A DNA stretch of 64,000 nt from NCBI GenBank assembly GCA_012845835.1, contig JABAKD010000013.1:9613128-9677127 (forward strand), written 5' to 3'. A program made the translations under genes and the position numbers. This document shows, piece by piece, positions 48,701 through 51,449 of the stretch. This stretch comes from Undaria pinnatifida (Eukaryota; Sar; Phaeophyceae; Laminariales; Alariaceae). Position 1 is the first letter of the stretch; each line of letters opens with the position of its first letter. The notes under the pieces are model-generated. The model did no database searches. It saw nothing but the letters and a program-made list of their open reading frames with translations, and had not been told where the DNA came from.

Positions 48701-49056
48701 TTTGGGAGAAAAAACAAAAAGAGAGCAAAATGGTCGAAATATCACCAAAAAAAAACAAAGAAAAAAGAAAATCGGGAAAAGGACGAAAAAAAACAGAAAA
48801 ACTGCTGAAAAACGAACAAGCATGGGTCTGTCCAACTGTCTGGCCGAATCTCGCGACAGAACACACGAAAACCAAAATGCAACCAGAATGGGCAGCAGCA
48901 GCAGTAGAAAGTAAATGCGAAATTATTGTTGCACAGCTATTTTAGGTTTGCGGTAATTTCGTCTCTCGTCTCTCTTGCTCTTCTTCCTCTTGACTGATCA
49001 GCTTCTGCATGCAATCTGCACAGGTTGCGATGACCCTCAGCCTCACCTTTGGGCAT
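2135..49056 (-). CDS. Giant multi-exon gene for a PWWP / PHD / AT-hook / NSD-like zinc finger / bromodomain protein (span; exons listed separately)
   Basis: Sixteen candidate exons on the minus strand give about 2,000 residues. What is seen: recognisable PWWP, PHD, AT-hook, zinc-finger and bromodomain sequence on successive exons, with GT-AG (one GC-AG) borders whose phases fit from 48.6 to 18.0 kb and again from 8.4 to 2.1 kb. What is known: PWWP domains bind methylated histone tails and DNA, PHD fingers read histone H3 tails, and bromodomains read acetyl-lysine. The combination recalls BRPF, ZMYND8/11 and NSD families, but no SET or MYND domain is seen. Inference: a nuclear chromatin reader or scaffold. 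Between exon 12 (ends phase 0) and exon 13 (needs two carried bases) at least one exon is missing, so the 2.1-8.4 kb part could be a separate gene. The start at 49056 is tentative. Confidence 0.68.
3747..4401. other. Intron 15, no recognised repeat
   Basis: A 655-bp intron between the coiled-coil exon and the last exon. A-rich on the plus strand near 3.84-3.95 kb, so pyrimidine-rich in the transcript, followed by a small TACAGCAG-type tract at 4.05 kb. Nothing else is seen. Confidence 0.5.
4402..4521 (-). CDS. Exon 15: coiled-coil segment
   Basis: One base, 39 codons and two bases; acceptor gtgacccgcag, donor GTAACC after GGAAAG. Carried CG from exon 14 plus the first C gives Arg. The translation starts LVQMESVLEEQRRLMRRMMK, a strongly helical heptad pattern, and ends SSPLEER, which flows into VQDLEAKLRAQ of exon 16. 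An alternative donor (GTAATC, phase 1) would shift exon 16 into a frame that stops early. A degraded copy containing SLVQMESALHH lies at about 4.69-4.75 kb. Confidence 0.72.
4522..5221 (-). repeat. Intron 14 built from degraded copies of its flanking exons plus a mini-element
   Basis: Reading on the minus strand, two degraded copies of the exon 14 3' part (PEWSE...VQALMG) sit at about 5.04-5.13 and 4.83-4.87 kb. A degraded copy of exon 15 with its acceptor region sits at about 4.69-4.77 kb and runs into an 80-bp AACCCC/GGGGTT mini-element (4603-4683). The copies carry frame breaks or lack matching donors, so they are treated as non-coding. Confidence 0.6.
4603..4683. repeat. Mini inverted-repeat element (AACCCC...GGTGTCAAC), about 80 bp
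   Basis: A member of a short family with ends of the form AACCCCTTT...AAAGGGGTT and internal GGGGACAA...CTTGG. It truncates the degraded exon 15 copy. Confidence 0.6.
5222..5523 (-). CDS. Exon 14: acidic exon with DSEDSDGYYFSD and a WSELETAVQALMG helix
   Basis: 100 codons plus two bases; acceptor aaaaaacag, donor GTGAGG. Residues 1-20 read RDALAEGMRSPAVLFNPDDS, then the acidic motif E-D-S-D-G-Y-Y-F-S-D-T-D (a plausible CK2-type phosphorylation site), a Gly/Ser loop, and VPEWSELETAVQALMGMDGG. Degraded copies of its 5' edge lie at about 5.83-5.90 and 7.85-7.98 kb, and of its 3' part at about 4.83-4.87 and 5.04-5.13 kb. This copy is chosen as the working one because it alone is open, has both splice sites and fits phase. 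No known domain. Confidence 0.73.
5524..8361. repeat. Intron 13: exon 14 edge copies interrupted by a hAT-like element
   Basis: About six variants of the exon 14 acceptor edge recur at roughly 5.505, 5.69, 5.745, 5.885, 7.735 and 7.955 kb. The motif on the minus strand is GAGATACGCTGGACGAGGG with variations. Two carry more of the exon (SPAVLLNPDDSEDSDG at about 5.83-5.90 kb; RFDVDDPEDSDGYYF at about 7.88-7.95 kb). The 5969-7705 mobile element splits what was probably one array. Confidence 0.62.
5961..7713. mobile_element. hAT-like non-autonomous element with perfect 8-bp target-site duplication
   Basis: The target duplication GAAAATAC occurs at 5961-5968 and 7706-7713. The element (5969-7705) begins CAGGGCTTTTCACGGGTC and ends with its reverse complement. 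Next to each end are arrays of GGGTCGGGTC units separated by CAAAATCTCGCG-type spacers (about 5985-6240 and 7430-7700). The core has two direct repeats of about 250-310 bp (about 6540-6790 and 6860-7115) with CAG-rich blocks. The 8-bp duplication and CAG...CTG ends fit the hAT superfamily. No transposase ORF is recognised. Confidence 0.82.
8362..8437 (-). CDS. Exon 13: short beta-rich segment
   Basis: One base plus 25 codons; acceptor ttgtcgccgcag and a strong donor GTGAGT after CAAGTG. The translation contains STGLVVAGETITVNGVEVLG, alternating hydrophobics that look like a beta hairpin. No family is recognised. It leaves phase 0, fitting exon 14. It needs two carried bases from an upstream exon; a tentative match is the 35-base segment at 8991-9025. 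Confidence 0.62.
8438..8990. other. Spacer upstream of exon 13, no confident gene
   Basis: Contains a short open stretch on the minus strand (about 8600-8510, EIEILWSDYETEKPTK) with a possible acceptor, but its phase does not fit exon 13. A poly-C run of about 14 lies at 8939-8952. Confidence 0.35.
8991..9330 (-). repeat. Tandem copies of an AAGGCGTTAG-ended segment; possible small exon at 8991-9025
   Basis: Three segments end in CTAAGGCGTTAG or CAAAGGCGTTAG on the minus strand (near 8990, 9160 and 9293). The lowest one can be read as an exon of 11 codons plus two bases, EVVRRLGQASL, with an AG before GAGG and a GC-type donor, which would supply the phase needed by exon 13. The evidence for coding is weak; the repeat itself is clear. 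Confidence 0.35.
9336..9440 (+). repeat. Dispersed repeat ending in a poly-C run
   Basis: The segment with AAAACCCGACGTGCTC and GGATGCGAGGGTCTATGG, followed by about 11 C, recurs inverted at about 22.03-22.14 kb and in part at about 57.48-57.55 kb. No coding content. Confidence 0.5.
9660..10430 (+). pseudogene. Degenerate LINE tail, copy A
   Basis: Two open pieces in different frames: 9718-9981 (GIRWGTIVDKISKNLGGG) and 10002-10247, which contains CPCGTIESRTHIVGECEIYK and then E-E-R-D-A-L. The C-x-C-G...E-x-x-x-H-x-x-x-x-C-x-x-Y-x-x-x-R pattern is the zinc-knuckle-like end of non-LTR retrotransposon ORF2 proteins. Frame breaks and the lack of a reverse transcriptase core show it is 5'-truncated and dead. 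Confidence 0.65.
10487..11335 (+). pseudogene. Degenerate LINE tail, copy B
   Basis: A direct repeat of copy A with further frame breaks. The piece at 10948-11229 reads CPRGTTIESRTRTHIVGEEC, with small duplications inside. Both copies end in CCCCCCTCCAACTATC-like sequence, so A and B probably arose by tandem duplication of one insertion. Confidence 0.6.
12225..12570 (+). repeat. Tandem tract of about 35-bp units (GCATATACCATTTGTAGCTT)
   Basis: The unit CTGCTGTGCATATACCATTT with GTAGCTTCGTGAT recurs at about 12.24, 12.43, 12.46 and 12.50 kb, and a longer block (GCTGCAGGCTCATCATAGCT, then CAGCTACTGCTG) is duplicated at 12.29 and 12.53 kb. Confidence 0.65.
13090..13535 (+). pseudogene. Degenerate LINE tail, copy C
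   Basis: Related to copies A and B: an AAAGAAAGG-rich lead, GAGGCTAGCGCTAAG, then RCRVGDLDFQKEERG and NCQCGDT in place of CPCGT. Broken and 5'-truncated. It forms one arm of the inverted duplication. Confidence 0.55.
13587..13907 (-). CDS. Exon 12 candidate: acidic/aromatic segment of unknown function
   Basis: 107 open codons between a polyT-preceded acceptor (gacgtggcag) and a strong donor (CAG then GTGGGT), phase 0/0, fitting the phase-0 end of exon 11. The translation includes DFGCDIGFYIGWDDGLSD. No domain is recognised. The plus strand in the same codon register is also protein-like (acidic, with DGIGLYFFDDEFD) but has a stop codon, so strand and even coding status are uncertain. A broken LINE tail abuts the region at its low-coordinate end. 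Confidence 0.33.
13908..15354. other. Intron segment with A-rich tandem tract and telomere-like motif
   Basis: 14150-14410 is an imperfect tandem of about 40-bp A-rich units (TTACATGAAAAAAAATG variants). 14525-14720 has paired AGGAGGGGGTAC blocks. 14860-14885 reads GGGTTAGGGCTGGGGTTAGG, a short telomere-like stretch. No gene is seen. Confidence 0.5.
15355..15655 (+). mobile_element. tRNA-derived SINE, full-length copy 1
   Basis: The head has a pol III A-box-like TGGCGTATCAGG and a B-box-like GAGTTCGAGCCCC, the spacing expected of a tRNA. A body follows (CTTGTGCACAAGTTGACTTG, GACGAGCAGTGGGATTGCTG) and a tail GACCACGGCTTGTCCAGAAG-like, then GGAAAGTAAAAGTGTGAAAA. Two near full-length copies on the opposite strand and one on the same strand lie in this window. 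Confidence 0.75.
15656..16560. other. Intron segment, low information
   Basis: Contains ACTCGCGCGAGT palindromes near 15.71 kb (also near 61.45 kb), a G run of about 17 at 15.99-16.01 kb and T-rich tracts. No gene is recognised. Confidence 0.4.
16560..18029 (-). repeat. 107-146-bp array derived from the 3' edge of exon 11
   Basis: The exon edge with its donor (plus strand CCTCTTCCCTAGAG, beginning 18029) recurs at about 17883, 17763, 17644, 17537, 17030 and 16745 with periods near 107-146 bp where uninterrupted. Each unit has its own poly-C run and ACAAAACGTTT-like spacer. Several keep the GAAGAG/GCAAG donor. A LINE tail (17073-17500) interrupts the array. Peptide echoes such as GLLANSREEAS are remnants of exon 11. 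Confidence 0.72.
17073..17500 (+). pseudogene. Degenerate LINE tail, copy D
   Basis: Reads KLKLRFRVGDLDLPERRKRY and CPRGTIENRTHIVGDEE, then a frame break. Same family as the tails at 9.66-11.33 kb, inserted within the exon-edge array next to a poly-C run. Confidence 0.62.
18030..18262 (-). CDS. Exon 11: bromodomain helices A to C
   Basis: Enters with AC (phase 1 carried from exon 10). The motif IMGLLDKTRALGYSRSSELM and then A-D-V-R-T-L-Q-G-K-C follows the bromodomain pattern L-x-x-I ... Y-x-s-x-x-e-f-x-x-D-V-r-l-m-f-x-N-C. The Asn before Cys that contacts acetyl-lysine in canonical bromodomains is Lys or nearby Gly here, so acetyl-lysine binding may be altered. A Gly-rich loop and a last helix (VVRAMDTLAAIMEGLLARS) follow. 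The likely donor is the non-canonical GCAAGT after GAAGAG, giving phase 0; a GT donor inside (GTGAGG after ATGGTG) would truncate the last helix. The exon end is copied repeatedly downstream. Confidence 0.82.
18324..18492. repeat. GTGCCGGTTG inverted-repeat element, copy 1
   Basis: Left end TCTATATCGCCGGTTGAGTA, right end CGGGCACTACAGAGGGACC, internal GTGCCGGTTGCC units. A more degraded relative of the element at 33290-33465. Confidence 0.5.
18526..18590 (+). repeat. Stem-loop repeat (subfamily A)
   Basis: GCAAAGATGAGTATGGACCC and GTCGAACTCACAGCCGATG. A paired arm change (TGGAC for TCGAC) leaves one mismatch. Confidence 0.65.
18712..18798. repeat. Mini inverted-repeat element (AACCCCTTT...AAAGGGGTT), 87 bp
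   Basis: Ends AACCCCTTTGCAACTGG and CTCTAAAGGGGTT are inverted. The core is GGGGACAAGATTGCTTGG. This is the cleanest member of a family with at least six copies here. Confidence 0.7.
18818..18861 (-). repeat. Stem-loop repeat (subfamily A)
   Basis: CCTGTGAGTTCGACAAAG then TAGATCCTCATCTTTGC; inverted relative to the copy 240 bp away, so the pair could form a larger hairpin. Confidence 0.6.
19471..20230. mobile_element. 760-bp element with perfect 20-bp terminal inverted repeats
   Basis: 19471-19490 reads ATTTCTTACACAGTCGGATT and 20211-20230 is its exact reverse complement; similarity continues about 30 bp further in (GGAAACGGGCC/TTTTCG against its inverse). The interior has many CAGTCGAAAA/TTTTCGACTG units. 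No transposase and no clear target duplication. Confidence 0.68.
20283..20690. repeat. 22-bp tandem array, about 18 units
   Basis: The unit is TACGACCCAATCCAAGGAGT followed by TG, with point changes and two small length variants (near 20.45 and 20.53 kb). Open frames on both strands here are a product of the repeat. Confidence 0.88.
21059..21819 (-). CDS. Exon 10: bromodomain helix Z and Ala/Thr/Pro-rich insert
   Basis: Starts with one base completing the Arg codon left by exon 9, then LALLLERMCSRLANHHLAIP and FLRPF, matching bromodomain helix Z and the start of the ZA loop. About 200 residues rich in Ala, Thr, Pro and Ser follow, then a run of Ala and A-R-A-R-E. The exon ends G-P-V-E plus one base at donor GTTAGT; that base plus AC of exon 11 makes Asp. 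A second donor, GTAAGC at 21691, leaves the same phase and would skip the low-complexity part (see findings). The long form is open throughout. Confidence 0.7.
22385..22438 (-). repeat. Stem-loop repeat (subfamily A)
   Basis: CGTCAGCCGTGAGTTTGACG and TCAATACTCATCTTTGCAAG. Arms show matching transitions (TTTGAC / GTCAATA). Confidence 0.65.
22548..22806. mobile_element. hAT-like GGGTC mini-element with near-matching 8-bp flanks
   Basis: Starts CAGGGCTTTTCACGGGG at 22556 and ends ATAAGCCCTG at 22798. Flanks ATTATTTT and ATTACGTT match at 6 of 8 positions. Interior of CGGGTCGGGTC units. A short, older relative of the 5969-7705 element. Confidence 0.62.
22906..24863 (-). CDS. Exon 9: large exon with AT-hooks, poly-Gln and NSD-like zinc-finger module
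   Basis: 652 codons plus two bases; acceptor ggcaatacag, donor GTGAGC. In order: a Lys-rich helix (ERAKKEATAK); a Thr/Ser/Pro-rich region; three AT-hook cores (RRGRPPGSGG, then two GRVGRPP motifs, about 24.3-24.15 kb) expected to bind AT-rich minor groove; Ala/Gly runs; a Gln-rich tract about 24.02-23.90 kb; a basic patch (GKRPRG); then, about 23.43-22.91 kb, a Cys/His module with CFIC, C-x4-C-x4-H-x2-C, CPLHRCARC, CTWC-x4-C-x2-H and CVHC. The module's order resembles the adjoining PHD2/PHD3 fingers of NSD methyltransferases, with a Gly-rich insert before CTWC. Related CAG-rich frames on the other strand are shadows. Confidence 0.85.
24864..25433. repeat. Intron 8 with GGGATGGGAT tract and a degraded copy of exon 9's 5' edge
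   Basis: A GGGATGGGAC/GGGATGGGAT-type tract occupies most of 24.9-25.37 kb. At 24977-25045 a degraded copy of the first about 65 bases of exon 9 and its acceptor appears (minus strand N-R-A-K-K-E-A-I-A then a stop, then QHALLGKPP). Confidence 0.68.
25434..25610 (-). CDS. Exon 8: PHD finger (C4HC3)
   Basis: 59 codons, phase 0/0, acceptor tttgctgaag and donor GTCAGT. With the Cys from exon 7 the ligand order is C-x2-C-x13-C-x2-C-x4-H-x2-C-x14-C-x2-C, a complete C4HC3 PHD finger. Key pieces are GDILLCDSCDAEYHLAC and EGEWFCLTC. The acidic and aromatic residues around the second C-x2-C and the W two before the last pair are typical of H3-tail-reading PHDs. Ligand specificity cannot be told from sequence alone. 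The exon ends in a charged helix (SELYEE) continued by exon 9. Confidence 0.9.
25611..27401. repeat. Intron 7 with CTAT/CTGCC tracts and a tandem repeat
   Basis: 26.05-26.45 kb is rich in CTATCTACC and CTGCC units. 26540-26810 holds three to four copies of a roughly 75-105-bp unit with CCCTTGACTGACGGCAAAC and TTTTAGTGTGGAACGATC. A stem-loop repeat lies at 25851-25900. No coding sequence is recognised. Confidence 0.6.
25851..25900 (-). repeat. Stem-loop repeat (subfamily B)
   Basis: CTCCAGCTGTGAGATCGAAG then GTCGAAACTCATCTTTGC. Flanked on the GT side by the AAAATACACTCC end typical of B. Confidence 0.65.
27402..27509 (-). CDS. Exon 7: linker carrying the first zinc ligand of the PHD finger
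   Basis: 36 codons, phase 0/0, acceptor gtcttaacag and donor GTGAGA. It ends S-E-D-G-A-C-E. When joined to exon 8 (M-C-G-D) this makes C-E-M-C, the first C-x2-C pair of the PHD finger, so the border is well supported by protein chemistry as well as phase. The preceding residues include a Gly run and are otherwise unremarkable. Confidence 0.85.
27552..27812. repeat. (TAGGG)n array
   Basis: About 50 pentamer units, including roughly 24 uninterrupted GGGTA units at 27700-27810, with variants GGTATG and GGCAG at the low-coordinate end. It lies 42 bp upstream of exon 7 in transcript terms, so the transcript carries CCCTA repeats just before that acceptor. Confidence 0.92.
27982..28050 (-). CDS. 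Exon 6: charged alpha-helical segment
   Basis: 23 codons, phase 0 at both ends, acceptor ccatgccag and donor GTACGG. The translation, VAAAVALLKEKELYDKLNEE and then R-A-K, is a clear amphipathic helix with heptad-like Leu spacing, probably a short coiled coil between PWWP and PHD. It is too short to assign to a family. Confidence 0.78.
28240..28311 (-). CDS. Exon 5: short aromatic linker after PWWP
   Basis: 24 codons read from acceptor catag to donor GTGGGT at phase 0/0, including the stretch LHFFGWWRNILEG. No family is recognised; it may belong to the helical extension of the PWWP domain. A competing donor six bases downstream (TGG before GTGAAA) would break the frame with exon 6, and another frame of the same DNA is also open. 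Inclusion rests on phase and position. Confidence 0.55.
28312..29761. other. Intron 4, repeats and no recognised gene
   Basis: Contains a 64-bp direct duplication (28812-28940; unit includes GGGATTGCCCATCCCTGG) and a stem-loop repeat. A GCGGTGCCGTGC-type stretch at 29.12-29.20 kb is low complexity. Confidence 0.45.
28725..28780 (+). repeat. Stem-loop repeat (subfamily A)
   Basis: ACATGACTATCGAGCC and TTTGTCGAACTCACAGCTG, with the GCTTGCAAAG lead altered to GCATGCACAC. Confidence 0.6.
29762..29855 (-). CDS. Exon 4: C-terminal end of PWWP domain
   Basis: A pyrimidine-rich acceptor (tttctctgctgcag) and a GTGAGC donor bound one base plus 31 codons. The translation starts GFVKLSNILRFTLENCEQYG, equivalent to the W-V-K-x-x-x-L-x-P-F-x-E-N segment that closes the PWWP barrel and begins its helical tail. 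The usual Trp is Phe here. Exit is at phase 0. Confidence 0.78.
29856..30670. other. Intron 3, purine tract and telomere-like stretch
   Basis: 29.92-30.08 kb is a GAGGGGGAGAT-type purine tract. 30.35-30.42 kb contains CCTAACCCTAACCCGAACTC and CCGACCCTAACCC, telomere-like but degenerate. A G run lies at 30.60-30.63 kb. Confidence 0.5.
30671..30756 (-). CDS. Exon 3: PWWP beta-strand segment
   Basis: Runs from acceptor ttcag to donor GTGAGC; 28 codons plus two bases. The translation ends with MICTYFLGDNN, matching the PWWP strand usually written V-x-F-F-G-D. A basic stretch (KGVKKPHGK) precedes it. Entry is at phase 0 from exon 2. The two leftover bases AT join the first base of exon 4 to make an Ile codon. 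The phase match on both sides, despite the 17.7-kb upstream intron, is the main evidence for joining exons 2 and 3. Confidence 0.8.
30814..30912. repeat. Mini inverted-repeat element
   Basis: Ends AAGCCCTTCAGGGCTGG and CTCTAAAGGGGTTAG. It carries a T run and a G run inside, unlike its relatives. Confidence 0.5.
31041..31129. repeat. Mini inverted-repeat element
   Basis: TTAACCTCTTCACAGTTG at the left, GAGGCTCCAAGAGCGG at the right, with internal AAACCCGTTTCGGAGAC. Only 130 bp from the preceding member. Confidence 0.5.
31467..31560. repeat. Mini inverted-repeat element, reversed
   Basis: Reverse orientation: AACTCCTTCAGAGCCCC, CTTCAAGTAAGTAGTTCCC, then TGTCAAATCCAAAGGGATT. Confidence 0.45.
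32310..32560. repeat. Dispersed repeat with GACGCGAGTCGACGA core
   Basis: The block GAGCGCCTAGCACAGCG ... TTCGACGCGAGTCGACGA ... TTCTCGCGATAAAAAGG recurs at about 41.17-41.40 kb and in part at 57.11-57.30 kb. Function unknown. Confidence 0.55.
33290..33465. repeat. GTGCCGGTTG inverted-repeat element, copy 2 (176 bp)
   Basis: Left end TCCCTCTAAAGTGCCGGTTG; right end CAACCGGCACTATAGAGGGA, its inverse with one change. The interior is built from more GTGCCGGT units. Loose single units also occur near 50.17, 50.35 and 50.52 kb. Confidence 0.72.
35078..35703 (-). repeat. 630-bp dispersed element with long pyrimidine/purine tract, inverted copy
   Basis: Matches, in reverse, the blocks at 50781-51415 and 52010-52680: AACAAC repeats at one end, GGTCACAGGCCAGG-like block, a TATAAAAG-like box, a roughly 170-bp TTTTCTTTCC tract, and CCTAGGAACTGGCT-like end. 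Confidence 0.65.
35905..36178. repeat. Tandem duplication of about 140 bp
   Basis: The block from ACCGTCCGTYTTCTCTTATG through GAGTTACAGCGGGAAAGTAC occurs twice. It includes a GGATACCCCTCTGTACGC end related to the 162-345 TIR family. Confidence 0.65.
36228..36282 (+). repeat. Stem-loop repeat (subfamily A, near consensus)
   Basis: Left arm TGAGTATCGAC, loop CCCAAATTC, right arm GTCGAACTCA, followed by CAGCTGACGTTGTTAGAATA. The arms pair over nine positions with one bulged A. Confidence 0.72.
36916..36988 (-). repeat. Stem-loop repeat with GAT expansion
   Basis: The CACAGCT-to-arm spacing is widened by a GATGATGATGAT run; the arms read GATCGAACAAAA and TTTCGATCAAAACTC. Confidence 0.6.
37245..37318 (+). 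repeat. Stem-loop repeat (B-like)
   Basis: CGAGGTTCGACGAAATCCTCGATCTCACAG shortened here to arms GAGGTTCGA and TCGATCTC; preceded by ACGATCGAAGTATCGC. Confidence 0.6.
37640..37706 (+). repeat. Stem-loop repeat (subfamily B)
   Basis: AAGTTTCGATGAAATCTTCG and ATCTCACAGCTGGAGTG. Lies 320 bp from the preceding copy in the same orientation. Confidence 0.65.
38296..38382. repeat. Mini inverted-repeat element
   Basis: Ends GCCCCTTTACAACCGG and CTCTAAACGGGTTAAC; core GGGGGACAAAACACTTGG. Well preserved. Confidence 0.65.
39938..40386. repeat. CCCTT / CCCTTGCGTT satellite
   Basis: 39.98-40.16 kb is a 15-bp unit (CCCTTCCCTTGCGTT) repeated about 11 times. 40.20-40.35 kb is a pure CCCTT array of about 28 units, flanked by CCCCT variants. 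On the transcribed strand it is purine (AAGGG). Long Arg/Gly/Lys/Glu ORFs here are repeat products. Confidence 0.93.
40756..40822 (+). repeat. Stem-loop repeat (subfamily A, diverged)
   Basis: AAAGATGAGTTTCAAGCC and GTCGTACTCACAGCTGACG. A more degraded partial copy (lead plus left arm) sits at about 40645-40705. Confidence 0.58.
41579..41718. mobile_element. GGGTC hAT-family relic
   Basis: Left end AAGGGCTTTTTACGGGTCA, right end TGACTCGTGAAAAGTTGTGC, both diverged. About 140 bp with a few CGACCCG units. Confidence 0.5.
41886..41953 (+). repeat. Stem-loop repeat (subfamily A, right arm decayed)
   Basis: GCTTGCAAAGATGAGTATCG intact; the right arm reads TATCGGATTCACAGGTAGCT. Confidence 0.6.
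42860..44290. repeat. Large direct duplication
   Basis: The block with TTTTCATCATTGTGCGCATC, a TTTGTTTTT tract and ACTAGGGCATGACATTGCG appears at 42.86-43.33 kb and again at 43.34-44.29 kb, the second interrupted by about 490 bp (43.40-43.88 kb) that includes a GGAGGAGTAGAAGG purine tract. Both copies end in an ACACAC run. Confidence 0.72.
44901..44972 (+). repeat. Stem-loop repeat (A/B intermediate)
   Basis: CGATCGAAGTATCACACGCA lead, AGATCAGTTTCGACC, TCTCGAGCTCACAGCTGACG. Confidence 0.65.
45098..45509. repeat. Interlocked inverted repeats
   Basis: Block A (45098-45178, AATCTCGCGTCCCGACCTCC) is inverted at 45375-45459. Block B (45180-45222, GCGCCTTGTTTTGTGCTTG) is inverted at 45464-45509. 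The order A B A' B' means the two hairpins overlap rather than nest. Diverged related blocks lie at 45.62-45.72 and 45.90-46.02 kb. Confidence 0.7.
48465..48595 (-). CDS. Exon 2: N-terminal half of PWWP domain
   Basis: Encodes a Pro-rich lead and then the PWWP signature IWAKLSGYSWWPAR. The variant SWWP replaces the canonical PWWP, as in many family members, and the aromatic-cage residues W-A-K-L and Y-x-W-W are present. The donor GTGAGA follows the AGG codon at phase 0. Two acceptors are possible: cag before 48582, with one leading base, or cag before 48595, with two leading bases and compatible with exon 1. The following intron is about 17.7 kb, the longest in the gene. Confidence 0.8.
49047..49056 (-). 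CDS. Exon 1 candidate: start codon and first three codons
   Basis: An ATG in a good context (ACC before it) is followed by codons for M-P-K plus one base, then the donor GTGAGG. One carried base fits the alternative acceptor at 48595 and leads straight into the PWWP exon. An unspliced reading from the same ATG gives a 39-residue ORF, so the site could also be a short upstream ORF. No promoter motif was identified. Weak because the exon is only 10 bases long. Confidence 0.3.
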
Positions 49057-50189
49057 GGTTCGAGGCGAGGTCGACCCTGGAGAGAGCCGCCCCCACTTAA
49101 ACCCCGCAGAAGACGGCCTCTTCCGTCACCAAGTGTCACCTTGTGTCCGCCCAAGCGATTCCTGCGACGAGGGGTATATATGCAACGTGAATGGATTCGA
49201 AGCGGAAACGGTAATGCAGACATAGACGTCATACCAGAGAGGAGGTGTCACCCTCGTCTTGAGCTCACCTACGCGTCCCTAGTCTTGCCCGATTGCGGGT
49301 TGTTCCCGTCCATTTTGGTCGACAAAATCCAGTTGACTAGTACTAACACATTTTTGGCAATAGGCGTTCTTATTTATCGGGGGCAAATATATTTTATCCC
49401 CCTCGTTCTCCGATGATGCACACGTGCAGGCAACAAGTACTACAGCAGCAACAAAGCCCTGATCGCTCACTTTTATCGCGGCAAGGATAGGGAAGAGTGG
49501 AGAACAAAGCGCGGGTGCTGAAGCTAAGGAAAGGTGCACCAGCAACCAGATATTTTTGGGAGAGAGGAAGAGATCGGAGTAGCGGAAAGGAGCCATGACG
49601 GAACACAAGAAAAAAGAGAGGGAGACTGGTGAGCATGCACCATTGCTTATGTACCTTTGCCTTCCACGTAATCCCGTTGAACTGCGCAAGTGCTGGCTGC
49701 CCTAACTGCGACTGGCTTGCCACCTTTCCTGGTGTGTGGTATGGTAAAGGTTGTGATAGGCAAGGCACTACCGTCGTTCGTTGCTGCATCATTACCAATC
49801 CATTCATCTGTGTGCGGATTTTTCTGCTGCAACAATTATTGTCGTCTAATTCCAAGTAGTTTGTCCCGAAAACATCGGTGCAGTTCTACAACGGCGGTGT
49901 CTGGTGGTCAACACCAAAGCTTTGCGTTGTTTCAGTGTCCGTCAAGCTTGCAGCTGCTGCGCACTCTGCTTGGCTGCGGCAGCTCGAAGGCGTAGATTGA
50001 ATCCTGTAGAGTATTAGGCTCTCTCAGCGTGGGTAAGACGTGCACAACAATGGTGTGTGTATGGTGTGGCGTACAGTAAGCAGTATGCATGTTAAGCATT
50101 CAGCAGCAGAGATCCTTCTTCGGCGCCGGCCGGAATTACGAGGTACGGTCACTCACCGTTGTTTGTAGTGGCAACCGGCACTCGCTATA

Positions 50190-50325
50190 TGACGAGCAGT
50201 GGGATTGCTGGACCCTACAGCCTACGCTCGATAAAAATTGAAGTCAAGAACCGGGGGGGAGAAGGAACGACACCTGTGACCCCGGCTTGTCCAGAAGCTG
50301 GAAAGTAAACGTGTGTGAAAAATAA
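50190..50325 (+). mobile_element. SINE, 3' half only
   Basis: Begins GACGAGCAGTGGGATTGCTG and runs to the GTGTGTGAAAAATAAA tail. The tRNA-like head is missing, replaced by a GTGCCGGTTG-type fragment. Confidence 0.65.
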
Positions 50326-50780
50326 ATGGATAATAGTAGTGGCAACCGGCACTACCATATGCTGCACCTCTTGCAGCTCGTTCAAATATGCTACCAGGTA
50401 CTGCCCACTACAGGCTGTGCCAGGTACCAGGTATTCATTATAGATAAGAATGGGTACGCGATTTCATAGGCAATACCAGGTACCTGGTAGGCACTACGAG
50501 CTACGCAAAGTCGTTGCGGGGCAACCGGCGCTACGAACTCAATCGGCACTGCTGGTGTCTGCTGTGTGTTCGCGTGTTCTTCACAATAAACTGACATTTC
50601 CACCCATCTACATCCAGCACAACCAGTGTCCGTGCTGATGCCTCACAGAATCTAACGGCCGTAACGCCGTAACACGAAATACTGCCCGTATAGTCGCAGT
50701 ACCCGCGACACAAAACACCGAAATACTGCCGGTACCCAGTGGCAGTATCCCATGCTTCGAGTACCGGCGTTGAGCTATAG

Positions 50781-51415
50781 TTGTTGTTGTTGTTGTTATT
50801 GTCACATTACTCGCATAATCAAGTCCGTGGTCACAGGACAGGCCCCAGTCCCCAGTCACTAAAAGTGCAGGAATACCCCAGGGAAAAACCACAAACCAAA
50901 GGCGGTACACGCATATATCATACGTAGCGGACGCAATTCATGCCTCCGCCAGAAAAATATAAAAAGTGAAATCTTGAGTCAGCCTACGATGTGCCAGGCC
51001 CAAACTGGCGCATACGTCTCACTAATCGCGCCTGAAAAAAACGACTGTACCGCTTGCCACCCAGAAAAGACTATCACGAATATATCACACGTAGCGCCTA
51101 TCACTACGCATACGCACGTCAGACTCAAGTCAAATGGAGAAAGGAAATAGGAAAGAAATAAAAAAGAAATAAAAGAGAAGAAATGAAAAGAAAGCGAAAA
51201 AGGAAAGGAAAGGAGAGAGAAGAAACGACAAGACATGAGAAGACAAGACAAGACACAAAGAGGAAGCAAGGAAAGGAGATAAAATAATAACACCATACTA
51301 GCAGACCCTAGGAACTGGCTAAAGACGGCATTGGCTCATGGAGGGTATCAAGTGCATCAATGGCACTGGGGGGAAACCGCAACAAGGCGAAGAAGTCCGC
51401 GCGGCCTTACGCTAG
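50781..51415 (+). repeat. 630-bp purine-rich dispersed element
   Basis: TTGTTGTTG start, GTCCGTGGTCACAGGACAGG, a GAAAAGAAAG purine tract at 51.13-51.28 kb, and CCTAGGAACTGGCTAA near the end. Diverged relative of the 52.01-kb copy. Confidence 0.62.
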
Positions 51416-51449
51416 CTTGTGACGGCCATTGGAAGGCCCACAAACTTAA

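Noticed and set aside
49009-49416. Plus-strand 135-residue ORF preceded by a pyrimidine-poor AG
   Set aside because: No recognisable domain and codon content like non-coding sequence; the opposite strand has the candidate first exon.
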